DNA of 64,000 bases. Origin: Alphaproteobacteria bacterium. Lineage in GTDB: Bacteria; Pseudomonadota; Alphaproteobacteria; JAJTHO01; CANGXP01. The notes under the pieces were generated by a model. It worked only from the letters and a program-made list of their open reading frames with translations. It was not told the origin of the DNA and made no database searches. The translations under genes and the position numbers were made by a program. Positions 52,672-61,196 of this stretch are shown one piece after another. Within the stretch, counting starts at the first letter, position 1; every line of letters starts with the position of its first letter. The stretch is taken from positions 26,161 to 90,160 of the forward strand of contig CANGXP010000004.1 of NCBI GenBank assembly GCA_947457935.1, given 5' to 3'.

Positions 52672-53589
52672 CTATCTACTGTTTGGGTTACAAAGCATTA
52701 TGTTGGCTAGTTTCTGCAACGCTACTACGTTTTGTTGCGATACAATCGAGATAGAAGAGTGCCCAGCACCCTCTGTATGAGTAGGAGCTGCTGTATTATT
52801 TGTATAAATATACGTATTGAGTCGTTTATCAAACTGATGAATAGGCACGGTAATAACGTGAAAAGGGTAGGGACTGTTGCGGTTTAAATCGCTAATGATA
52901 GCCACTACGTCTAGTATTCTTGTACTTACATGCAAAAAATGCGACCCCAAATTATTGACCATCGTACGATCAAGAATTTCAGGATCGATCACCATCACAT
53001 AGGGTAGCCCGTGACTCACTGTATGATGAGACAGTACACTTTGTAAGAAAGGTGTTACTCTTCCAGCTTGCACTGCTGGTATGCCCAAGTCGTTCATGAG
53101 TGCAGACTCACTACTCAACCTTATGCTCCCTTTTACATATCCCTGTTGTTGCAAAAAGTTCTTAACATGCTGTTTAACAGCTTTATTATCGATCAGTCTA
53201 TCTCCCGCAAGCAAACAATGGACAATCGCCACGGACTTTTTATTGTTATCGTCGCCCGTTGTGGCAATAAATAGGGCATTACGACATTCTTGGGATGGAG
53301 GAATACCCACTTCAGGGTAGAGTACATCTCCCTTGCTTACCTGCATTCGACCTAAATTAATACCACACCCAAAACCACCCATAATCGCATTCGTTGCAAG
53401 AGAGTAGCTTGTCAGTTTTTGCGTTACAGCCATGGCTTGCTCAACAGCGGGTAATTGTTGTGTATAGACGGACTGCAATCCAGAAGAGTTAAGTTGCACG
53501 TCATTAAGCACGAGCAAACAATCACATGCTACTGCCAACGTTTGCCATGGCAGTATTATAGTCTCTGAAACAGTAGTATCACCTTGCAT
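52672..53589 (-). CDS. Orphan hypothetical protein next to tRNA-Ser
   Basis: It has 305 residues, predicted soluble. Notable stretches are SLATNAIMGGFGCGINLGRM, NALFIATTGDDNNKKSVAIVHCLL and SHGLPYVMVIDPEIL. No domain is recognised. The 170 bp upstream are very AT-rich and I see nothing else there. Its composition and isolation resemble the orphan at 31954, suggesting acquired DNA, but this is weak. Confidence 0.65.
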   Translation of the reverse strand: MQGDTTVSETIILPWQTLAVACDCLLVLNDVQLNSSGLQSVYTQQLPAVEQAMAVTQKLTSYSLATNAIMGGFGCGINLGRMQVSKGDVLYPEVGIPPSQECRNALFIATTGDDNNKKSVAIVHCLLAGDRLIDNKAVKQHVKNFLQQQGYVKGSIRLSSESALMNDLGIPAVQAGRVTPFLQSVLSHHTVSHGLPYVMVIDPEILDRTMVNNLGSHFLHVSTRILDVVAIISDLNRNSPYPFHVITVPIHQFDKRLNTYIYTNNTAAPTHTEGAGHSSISIVSQQNVVALQKLANIMLCNPNSR

Positions 53590-53759
53590 AAAACAATAAT
53601 ATCATTTTTACAATGATTATTCAATATTAAACCGCTTACTATTATGCACTTAATATCTATTTTCCATAATATAAATTATAGATTTTAATAGTATACACCT
53701 TAAATACATACCACATACACAACAATCTTATTGTAGATGCGTGTCTATGGCTACTGAAT

Positions 53760-54863
53760 CTACACATTGAATCTGAAATGGAACACATCGCCATCGTTCA
53801 CGAAATATTCTTTCCCTTCAAGGCGTAATTTCCCCGTTTCTTTGGCTTTAGATTCACCGTTACACGCAATATAATCATCATATTTAATGGTTTCAGCACA
53901 GATGAATCCACGTTCAAAATCGGTATGAATCACGCCTGCTGCTTGCGGTGCTTTGGCAGGTTTTTCCACTGTCCACGCCCGTGCTTCTTTAGGCCCTATT
54001 GTATAGAAAGTTATTAAATTCAATGCTTTATAGCCTTCTTTTATTGCTTTAGTTAAGCCTGTTTCGGGCAACCCTAAATCGCTTAAAAACGCCCTCTTCT
54101 CTTCTTCGCTCTCTAATTGCGCGATTTCAGACTCAATACTTGCCGAAATAATTGCATAATTGGCATTTTGCGCGGCAGCGTAGTCAGCCACTTTTTGCGT
54201 GAAGGCATTACCGTTTGCGGCATCACCCTCCCCCACGTTGCAAATGTAAACAATTGGTTTACCTGTTAAAAGCTGTAACATCCGAAAGATTTTTTGCTCT
54301 TCAGGCTTTGAAAAATGACAGATTCGTGCGGGTTTCCCAGCCTGCAGAGCCGCCAATACGGGAGCGATAACACCCCCCTGCTCCGCCGCATCCTTGTCCC
54401 CTGCTTTGGCTTTTTTCTCAATTGCAGGCAATCTCTTCTCCAAACTCTCCATATCCGCCAGCATGAGTTCGGTTTCAATCACCTCTGCATCGCGAATGGG
54501 GTCAACGCTGCCTTCAACGTGCGTAATATCGCCATCCTCAAAGCAACGTAATACATGAGCAATTGCGTCTACCTCTCTGATATGGGCAAGAAATTGGTTG
54601 CCAAGCCCCTCCCCTTTGCTGGCACCACGCACCAGACCTGCAATATCCACAAATTCTAATTGGGTGGGAATAATCTGTTTAGACCCCGCAATTGCCGCCA
54701 GCTTCTCTAAGCGGTCATCAGGCACCGCCACACGCCCCACATTGGGTTCAATCGTACAAAAAGGGTAGTTTGCAGCTTCTGCCGCTGCTGTTGCTGTAAG
54801 CGCGTTAAACAGCGTGGATTTCCCCACATTGGGCAAGCCCACAATACCGCATTTGAAACCCAT
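53760..54863 (-). CDS. ychF: Ribosome-binding ATPase/GTPase YchF
   Basis: Obg-family P-loop protein that binds ribosomes and prefers ATP. It has 367 residues. G1 [15 protein letters not shown]3 DIAGLVRGASKGEGLGN, the family variant VYICNVGE in place of NKxD, and the C-terminal TGS domain (FYTIGPKEARAWTV, FERGFICAET) are all present. Confidence 0.96.
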   Translation of the reverse strand: MGFKCGIVGLPNVGKSTLFNALTATAAAEAANYPFCTIEPNVGRVAVPDDRLEKLAAIAGSKQIIPTQLEFVDIAGLVRGASKGEGLGNQFLAHIREVDAIAHVLRCFEDGDITHVEGSVDPIRDAEVIETELMLADMESLEKRLPAIEKKAKAGDKDAAEQGGVIAPVLAALQAGKPARICHFSKPEEQKIFRMLQLLTGKPIVYICNVGEGDAANGNAFTQKVADYAAAQNANYAIISASIESEIAQLESEEEKRAFLSDLGLPETGLTKAIKEGYKALNLITFYTIGPKEARAWTVEKPAKAPQAAGVIHTDFERGFICAETIKYDDYIACNGESKAKETGKLRLEGKEYFVNDGDVFHFRFNV

Positions 54864-54957
54864 AAACCCATTCCTTTAAATGATGGGTTTGGGTAGCCTA
54901 GATGCTAAAAAAAAGCAAGGGGAATGGATGTTGCCTTTGTTTTAAGGCGGATAATGC

Positions 54958-55977
54958 CTACCCCAATACGCGGCGTGCTTCTTTTTTTGCTTCCTCTAAT
55001 CTCGCAAAGCTATCTTCCAATGCATTGCGGTTAAACAAAACGTCTTCTTCCATACTCACAAGGCGCTGTTCTTTTTGAGCCATGGCTTGCTTGCGCGCAT
55101 TGAACGTATCCCGCAATGCTTCTGATTCTGCTTCACGCGCATTAAGCGACCGCTCCCAATCGTTCACCGCTTTTTCACGCTGGCGCAACGCTTGCTCTCG
55201 TAATTCAATGCTGTTTTGCCGCACTTCTAAAGCCTTACGCTGCGTTTCTTGGAGTGTTTCAGCATGATGAATCGGCTTTGCTTCCATGTCCACAGGAATA
55301 AATACAGGCGTAGGCTCTTGATATTGTGGCTGCTCAACAAGCGGGGCGACAAACGCTTCCTCACGCACTGCTATTGCCTCTATTGCTGCTGCAACAACAA
55401 CTTCTTCTTGAACAGAAGCCACATCAAATACTGGCTCTTCCACAGGATGGGTTGCCGTGTGAATCGCCGCAATTTCGTCTGCACTTAATGCATAAGGATC
55501 TAACGCAGCAAATGTCTCCATAGGACGTATTGTTAAATCTGCAATTTTTTCTAAAATGGGCGCATTTTCTGGAACGTATTCTTCCTGAATTTCTGCAACT
55601 GCTTCATATCTTGGAGCAGGCATTTCTTCTGCAACATCCTGCTGGGTAAATGCTTGTTCCACAACAGGATTGCTCATCGGTTGATCTAACCATGAAGGTT
55701 GTACAATGTCTGGAGTTTCCCAAACACTTGTGTTTTCTTCTGTACGTTCTCCGCCACCCTCTTCCACTTCCATCATCAGGTGCTCAAACTCGCTCGCATC
55801 AATCAGAATGGAGTTACTTTTTGCTAGAAAATTGGCGTTGAGTTGCGTACAGGCAGACAAAATCCCATAATAATTTTCATCGTGATAATATACATAAAAA
55901 ATAAGGCTCTCGCGTTGTTCTTTGATAAAGTTATCCCGAAGAAGCGTGAGGTATTTTTGGCGATCTTCTGCTGACAT
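54958..55977 (-). CDS. Coiled-coil protein (paralogue of 25863-26639)
   Basis: It has 339 residues from the ATG at 55977, preceded by AAGGG; the frame stays open to 56133. Same three-part design as the other copy: an N-terminal domain (FYVYYHDENYYGILSACTQL, ILIDASEFEHLM), a long Glu/Pro/Val-rich linker and a C-terminal coiled coil (RQNSIELREQALRQREKAV). No signal peptide or membrane helix. A filament or scaffold function is a guess. It ends 94 bp before ychF. Confidence 0.7.
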   Translation of the reverse strand: MSAEDRQKYLTLLRDNFIKEQRESLIFYVYYHDENYYGILSACTQLNANFLAKSNSILIDASEFEHLMMEVEEGGGERTEENTSVWETPDIVQPSWLDQPMSNPVVEQAFTQQDVAEEMPAPRYEAVAEIQEEYVPENAPILEKIADLTIRPMETFAALDPYALSADEIAAIHTATHPVEEPVFDVASVQEEVVVAAAIEAIAVREEAFVAPLVEQPQYQEPTPVFIPVDMEAKPIHHAETLQETQRKALEVRQNSIELREQALRQREKAVNDWERSLNAREAESEALRDTFNARKQAMAQKEQRLVSMEEDVLFNRNALEDSFARLEEAKKEARRVLG

Positions 55978-56127
55978 GACGTTGCCCTTAATGCGTTGAA
56001 ATCTTTTTGAGTAGTCTATTTTTATTATTTCAGACGACTTTTGTTGCCCTAAAGTTAAGGCATCTTGATTAAAGAAGGGTAAACGTTTTAACATTTTAAA
56101 AATCATTTTTAAGAATCTGGTTCTAAC

Positions 56128-56156
56128 TTGCAAATAAACGTATTGTTTGATAGTCT
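56128..56156 (+). promoter_or_regulatory. Possible leuA promoter
   Basis: TTGCAA and TAGTCT with a 17-bp spacer lie just upstream of the leader peptide start. The -10 is weak. Placement fits an attenuated leu transcript. Confidence 0.3.
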
Positions 56157-56165
56157 TTAAAAATT

Positions 56166-56222
56166 ATGCAGAAACACTCTACTCATCAGGCTCTTTTGGC
56201 TCTTCGACTTACCATCGCTTAA
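56166..56222 (+). CDS. leuL: leu leader peptide
   Basis: An 18-codon frame, M-Q-K-H-S-T-H-Q-A-L-L-A-L-R-L-T-I-A, with four leucines in six codons (positions 10, 11, 13, 15). Its stop codon lies in the 5' half of the terminator hairpin at 56217. Ribosome stalling at the Leu codons would let leuA be transcribed when leucyl-tRNA is scarce. Confidence 0.65.
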   Translation: MQKHSTHQALLALRLTIA

Positions 56223-56249
56223 GCGACACCACCGCGCTTGAGCATTTTT
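56217..56249 (+). terminator. leu attenuator terminator
   Basis: GCTTAAGCG (56217-56225) pairs with CGCTTGAGC (56235-56243) with one G-U pair, followed by ATTTTTAT. The stem overlaps the leader peptide stop codon and lies 52 bp before the leuA ATG. Confidence 0.7.
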
Positions 56250-56294
56250 ATAGTAAGTCACCTTTTTTGTAATCAGCCATAAAGAAAGCCTGTT

Positions 56295-57842
56295 ATGTCC
56301 AATCAGATCATCATTTTCGACACCACCTTGCGCGATGGAGAACAGTCTCCCGGTGCTTCCATGACTGTCCCAGAAAAAATCCGCCTTGCCCATGTTTTAG
56401 AAGATATGGGCGTTGATGTGATTGAAGCGGGCTTTCCTGTTGCCTCTAACGGTGATTTCGACGCTGTAAGCAATATATCTGAAATTTTAAAAAATACAAG
56501 TGTTTGTGGTCTTGCGCGCGCACAAGAAAAAGATATTGCTCGTGCCGCCGCCGCGCTTGAAAAAGCCGTTAAACCGCGCATTCATACGTTCATCTCCACC
56601 AGCCCGTTACATATGCGCCATAAGTTGCAGATGCACCCCGAACAGGTATTGGAAGCCATTCACAAAAGCGTTTCCTACGCGCGTACCTTTGTGGATGATG
56701 TGGAATGGTCGTGTGAAGATGCAACGCGCAGCGAAGTGGATTTTTTGGTGAAAGCCATTGAAATTGCCATCAATGCGGGGGCAAAAACAATTAACGTGCC
56801 TGATACGTTGGGCTATGCCATCCCCACAGAATATGCCGCCCTCATCCGCACGTTGCGTGAGCGGGTGCCGAATGCGGATAAAGCCATATTTTCTGTACAT
56901 TGCCATAATGATTTAGGGTTAGGCGTTGCGAACTCCCTTGCCGCGTTAGACGCAGGGGCACGGCAAATTGAATGCACTATTAACGGCTTAGGGGAACGGG
57001 CAGGCAACGCTGCCATGGAAGAAATTGTCATGGCAATCCGCACGCGTCAAAATGTGCTCCCCTATCACACCAACATTAAAACGGATCATATCACTAAGGC
57101 TTCCCGCCTTGTCTCTGCCATTACAGGCTTTGCGGTGCAACCCAACAAAGCGATTGTGGGCGCGAATGCCTTTGCCCACGAGTCAGGCATTCACCAAGAT
57201 GGAATGTTGAAAAACGCGCAAACGTATGAAATTATGACCCCTGAATCGGTGGGCTTAGTGCGCTCTGACATCGTGATGGGCAAGCATTCAGGGCGCAATG
57301 CCTTTCGCACCAAGCTCAAAGAGTTAGGGTATGACTTAACCCAAGAAGAACTCGACAAAGCCTTCCAACGCTTTAAAGACGTGGCGGACAAGAAAAAACA
57401 GATGTTCGACGAGGACTTAATCGCGTTGGTAGACAACCAATTAGGGCAAGAAGATGAGAAAATCCGCTTTGCATCCCTAGACATTGTGTGCGGTTCAAAC
57501 ACGGAAGCCAAAGCAACCCTTAAGTTGATTGTGTTTGGGGAAGAACGCACCACCAGCAACACTGGCTCAGGGCCCGTGGATGCCACCTTTAACGCCATCC
57601 GCGCCCTTGTGCCTCACACCGCAACCTTACAGTTGTTCCAAGTCCACGCCGTCACCCAAGGCACCGATGCGCAAGCAGAAGTGACCGTGCGGCTAGAAGA
57701 AGACGGCAAAACCGCACACGGGCAAGGGGCAGATACCGACACCCTTGTTGCTGCTGCTTCGGCTTATATCCACGCGCTCAATAAAGTGTTGGTGAAACGG
57801 GAGCGGCATGCGGTGGATGGGGTGGCATCATCCCTGAATTAA
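56295..57842 (+). CDS. leuA: 2-isopropylmalate synthase
   Basis: First committed enzyme of leucine synthesis: acetyl-CoA plus 2-oxoisovalerate to 2-isopropylmalate. It has 515 residues. DTTLRDGEQSPGASM, SVHCHNDLGLGVANS and GLGERAGNAAMEEIV form the catalytic barrel; residues from about 390 form the LeuA dimer domain that binds leucine (feedback site). It stands alone, without leuB, leuC or leuD, and a terminator follows. Confidence 0.96.
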   Translation: MSNQIIIFDTTLRDGEQSPGASMTVPEKIRLAHVLEDMGVDVIEAGFPVASNGDFDAVSNISEILKNTSVCGLARAQEKDIARAAAALEKAVKPRIHTFISTSPLHMRHKLQMHPEQVLEAIHKSVSYARTFVDDVEWSCEDATRSEVDFLVKAIEIAINAGAKTINVPDTLGYAIPTEYAALIRTLRERVPNADKAIFSVHCHNDLGLGVANSLAALDAGARQIECTINGLGERAGNAAMEEIVMAIRTRQNVLPYHTNIKTDHITKASRLVSAITGFAVQPNKAIVGANAFAHESGIHQDGMLKNAQTYEIMTPESVGLVRSDIVMGKHSGRNAFRTKLKELGYDLTQEELDKAFQRFKDVADKKKQMFDEDLIALVDNQLGQEDEKIRFASLDIVCGSNTEAKATLKLIVFGEERTTSNTGSGPVDATFNAIRALVPHTATLQLFQVHAVTQGTDAQAEVTVRLEEDGKTAHGQGADTDTLVAAASAYIHALNKVLVKRERHAVDGVASSLN

Positions 57843-57857
57843 CCAGCGCATAGAAAT

Positions 57858-57890
57858 AAGGCGGCGTGTAAAAAAAATACATGTCGCCTT
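57858..57890 (+). terminator. Terminator after leuA
   Basis: AAGGCGGCGTGTA pairs with TACATGTCGCCTT over a 7-base A-rich loop (11 of 13 pairs), followed by TTGCTTC. It lies 16 bp after the leuA stop. Confidence 0.75.
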
Positions 57891-57937
57891 TGCTTCATTC
57901 GTCATTTTTTAAGCTATTTTAGGTACACTGATTCTCA

Positions 57938-60766
57938 ATGATAATAAATAATCTTGACACCCTCATCACCACCCTTGAGAAAATTCTCAACGGCGAAAAA
58001 ATCCCTACAACCGATGAAAATGCGTGGGTGCGTGAAGTGCTCACGGAAATTTATATGCAGGGAAATCTCACACATCACCCTGCCAGCATTTTTTACAGTG
58101 ATGCAACGCGCATCCCCCACAACAACACCCGTTATTTTGGTGCGCCCAGCAAAGAGCTTTTGGAGCGGCGCGAAATCCTCCAAAACTCCCTTACTGCACC
58201 GTACACGCACGTTTTTAGCGGCGCAGCACACGCTATTTTGGGACGCAATTTTTATACATCACAGGAAAACTACGGGCAACAAACCATGGTGGTGCCTGCA
58301 AACATTAGCCTGCAAGGAGTGCTGGAATTCGCGCGGTATCTAAAACAAAAAAATGACGGTGAGTTTGCCAATGCGCCGATAATCGCGCACACCTCTCCCG
58401 TTTTTAACATACTGGAAGAAAATCTGTTTCCTAAGGGTACAGATAAATCTTTGTTGAATATTCAAAAAATAACAGAAGACACCGTTTTTTCAGAACTCAT
58501 TCAGCATGTTTATAATCCTGAACAGCAAAAGCCGTTACAGCATTATAATCCTGACTTAGATAGCCCTGTGAACGGGTTTCTCATGGTCAACACAACGTCT
58601 CTTACAAAATATCTCAATGCACGCGGGCTTACCTACACGTTACACGGCGAAAAAACACGCGTCTTATCAGCCCCCAACCTCGCTGAATACATCACCGATA
58701 AAGAACATGAAACAAGCGTTGAAGGCAATGCCGTTGCTAAACATGCCTATTGCGTTGATGCGATAAACAAAATGAGTGATGCCGAACTGAAAGAATATTT
58801 CGCCTATCAATACAACATCACGGTGGAAGATTTAGAAACCACCTACGGCTTTAAACGCAGCAAAATTGCGATTATTAGCGATGATTCCTTTGAGTGCCTT
58901 GATACGCACACCATCCGCAAACTTATCAAAGCGGATAACACGGGAACATTCCTCCGCGCCTATCAACAACTGGAAAAAGAAAAAGGCGCCAAAGGCGATG
59001 TGCATTTGCAATCTGCATGGTGGGATGAAGCCAATTTCATGGAAGTGGATATGTCTCCCTTCATAGAAGCAAGTGGCGGATTAAAGACATTTATCACTAC
59101 CCTAGAAGCGGCGTTGAGAAAATTAAAACATGAAGGGGATGCTGTCGATATTCGTTCTTATAGCGTTATTGCGATGACACGGCTGCAAGAAGAAAACACC
59201 CACGCCGAGGACTTGCACACCACCTTAAGCAACGCGTGTGTTGCTGCAGAATTGCTGATTAACCCCAATCTTATTTCAGACACAACCCGCGTGGTTGATC
59301 TACAACGTCTGCCAAATTCTGAACTCACGTTTACACAAATGGGTTATGCGGATGCAGGGCTGCCGCGCAACATTGCACTCCATCATTTGCTTGAAACACA
59401 AGGACTAAGCCAACAAGAAGCCCCTGTGTTGAAAGCAGATAATAGCCATCTTAAAATTGCTGTGCTGAACACAGCAGGGGCGGTAGACACGCAAAAAGCA
59501 TATCCGATTTATGATAAACTTGAAAAACACGGTTATGAACCGCACCTCATCACCGATATAGACATTACAGCCGCAAACGACCTTGATGCCCGTGTTCTCT
59601 CTCAATACGCGGGTTTTGTGCTGGTGGATGATGGTGCTTCTGCCGCATCAGATGCCTATTGCGACTATCTTGTCTCTGCAATTCTGGACGCAAAAATTGT
59701 CAACCCCAGAGACCAACGCAAGCCTGTTTTCCTAATCAACATTGACCCCGCCATTTATGATAGCCGCTATCGGCTTGGCTTTGCCAAAATCGCACCGAAT
59801 TATGTTTACAAAGTTGCTACAACGGAAAATTTACCAGAGGCCTGTAAAAAATACCTTCTTGGCATTGAAGGCACACTGCATACTGGTGAACCGTTTGACA
59901 CCCACACCACAAAACCATTCGTCAAACACATCCTTCATAGAGACACACCGCAACGTGAAACCGTTGCCATTTTGGGCAGTGCGGGCACTAACCAACCAGA
60001 AGTGCGGATTCTTACCGAAGTGCTCACCACGCTGTGTTGCAGTGAGAGCAACCCAACGCATTACAATCTCGTCACAGGCATTGGCACAGCAGGGGTGATG
60101 GGCGAAGCCGCAAACACCTACGCCACCATTAATAGCAACCCTTTAGGCAACATCGGCTATTCCATCGAGCGGCTGATTATCACCGAATCAAACGGCGTCC
60201 CCAACCCGAATATTGGTCAGCATAAAATTGTCCCCACCATCCACGAGCGGCAGCTACATATTTTTGACAACAGTACTGCTGGAATGTTCTATATCGCAGG
60301 CGGCATTGGCACCGTGGAAGAACTCTCGCTTGATCTCATCTTAAAACAGCGCGGCTCGCCGCTCACCGCAGGTAAACCAAGCGTTGTGTTTGACATCAAC
60401 GGGCAGTACTGGCCGCAATGCGAAAACATGACAGGTGTTACTTATATTAATTTAGACGTGCCTCTGTTAACAAGAATACTACCCTTGGAAACAACTGAGC
60501 TTAATAGTGAAATAAATTCATTTTTAGGGGAAATAGAGACACCTTTAGGTGGATCTATTTTTGAGCGGTTGTTGGATGAGGCAAAGCAAAACAATCTTCA
60601 CAATAACCTCGAAGAACTTAATACTATTGCAGAAAATCGTTTGAGAGCTATTTTTACTGAAAAATTAACAACTTTTGTTGAACGCGAACTTCCTGTCTTG
60701 AAAGAAATGGAAAAAACCAAACTTGCGGCACAAACACTATGCGCTCGCTCTGATTGTGCTAGATGA
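57938..60766 (+). CDS. 942-residue multidomain protein with a LOG-like C-terminal domain
   Basis: No full-length family is recognised. The C-terminal part (about residues 676-830) has VAILGSAGTNQPEVRILTE, VTGIGTAGVMGEAA and AGGIGTVEEL, close to the PGGxGTxxE signature of LOG-type nucleotide phosphoribohydrolases. Residues about 505-610 (LKIAVLNTAGAVDTQKAYPI, FVLVDDGASAASDAY) look like a second Rossmann-type unit. Residues about 310-480 contain ISDDS and a later TFTQM-HH-L pattern recalling RdgB-type ITPases, tentatively. The first 290 residues are unassigned. The end (about 855-930) is helical. No signal peptide. It follows the leuA terminator and probably has its own promoter. Confidence 0.7.
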   Translation: MIINNLDTLITTLEKILNGEKIPTTDENAWVREVLTEIYMQGNLTHHPASIFYSDATRIPHNNTRYFGAPSKELLERREILQNSLTAPYTHVFSGAAHAILGRNFYTSQENYGQQTMVVPANISLQGVLEFARYLKQKNDGEFANAPIIAHTSPVFNILEENLFPKGTDKSLLNIQKITEDTVFSELIQHVYNPEQQKPLQHYNPDLDSPVNGFLMVNTTSLTKYLNARGLTYTLHGEKTRVLSAPNLAEYITDKEHETSVEGNAVAKHAYCVDAINKMSDAELKEYFAYQYNITVEDLETTYGFKRSKIAIISDDSFECLDTHTIRKLIKADNTGTFLRAYQQLEKEKGAKGDVHLQSAWWDEANFMEVDMSPFIEASGGLKTFITTLEAALRKLKHEGDAVDIRSYSVIAMTRLQEENTHAEDLHTTLSNACVAAELLINPNLISDTTRVVDLQRLPNSELTFTQMGYADAGLPRNIALHHLLETQGLSQQEAPVLKADNSHLKIAVLNTAGAVDTQKAYPIYDKLEKHGYEPHLITDIDITAANDLDARVLSQYAGFVLVDDGASAASDAYCDYLVSAILDAKIVNPRDQRKPVFLINIDPAIYDSRYRLGFAKIAPNYVYKVATTENLPEACKKYLLGIEGTLHTGEPFDTHTTKPFVKHILHRDTPQRETVAILGSAGTNQPEVRILTEVLTTLCCSESNPTHYNLVTGIGTAGVMGEAANTYATINSNPLGNIGYSIERLIITESNGVPNPNIGQHKIVPTIHERQLHIFDNSTAGMFYIAGGIGTVEELSLDLILKQRGSPLTAGKPSVVFDINGQYWPQCENMTGVTYINLDVPLLTRILPLETTELNSEINSFLGEIETPLGGSIFERLLDEAKQNNLHNNLEELNTIAENRLRAIFTEKLTTFVERELPVLKEMEKTKLAAQTLCARSDCAR

Positions 60767-61004
60767 TAACAAAATCCCTGTCATAAATTCATCACACACA
60801 CAACATTTTTCGCGCACAATCTCAGAAGTTACTAACAATATCAACACCGCAAAAATGCTTGTTTTTATTAGGAAAAAATATATTGCGCTGATGTGTTGCA
60901 TAAAAAATTATCGTTATAATTCAATATTATAAAACATCTTGACAAGGCAGACTGCGGGTTACAGCGTGTAGAATTATATTACCTTGTGTTTGCTCTTTCT
61001 TTAT

Positions 61005-61025
61005 TTATCCACAGAGTTATCCACA
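61005..61025 (+). other. Two perfect DnaA boxes in tandem
   Basis: TTATCCACA occurs at 61005-61013 and again at 61017-61025. About 70-120 bp to the left the DNA is very AT-rich (60880-60940). The 430-bp gene-free interval also holds a palindromic element at 61063. It could be part of a replication origin or a DnaA-controlled promoter. Confidence 0.6.
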
Positions 61026-61062
61026 GGAAGCGAAACGCACCTCTATTAAGCCTTTTATCGGG

Positions 61063-61162
61063 ATGAGTGGCGAGGATAGAGCGAAACGAGCAAACGTAAG
61101 CGTACTCTTCCGTACGTGCGGATTGCGAGTTTTGGTCTGTGAAACAAGGATGGAGGCGGAGA
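61063..61162. repeat. Palindromic element beside the DnaA boxes (singleton here)
   Basis: GCAAACGTAAGCGTAC and GTACGTGCGGATTGC are inverted around TCTTCC. The symmetry continues outward (GAGCGAAACGAG against GAGTTTTGGTCTG). About 100 bp, imperfect. It occupies the space between the DnaA boxes and the 3' end of the hybrid kinase gene. Confidence 0.6.
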
Positions 61163-61196
61163 ATCTATAACTCAGGTAATTAATAGACGGTGCCTA

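Noticed and set aside
52392..53589. Integrative island at the tRNA-Ser gene
   Set aside because: The orphan gene lies at the 5' end of the tRNA, no attachment repeat of the tRNA 3' end is seen and there is no integrase.
60767..60932. Small plus-strand frame overlapping the end of the 942-residue gene
   Set aside because: Short, AT-rich and without ribosome-binding site or similarity.
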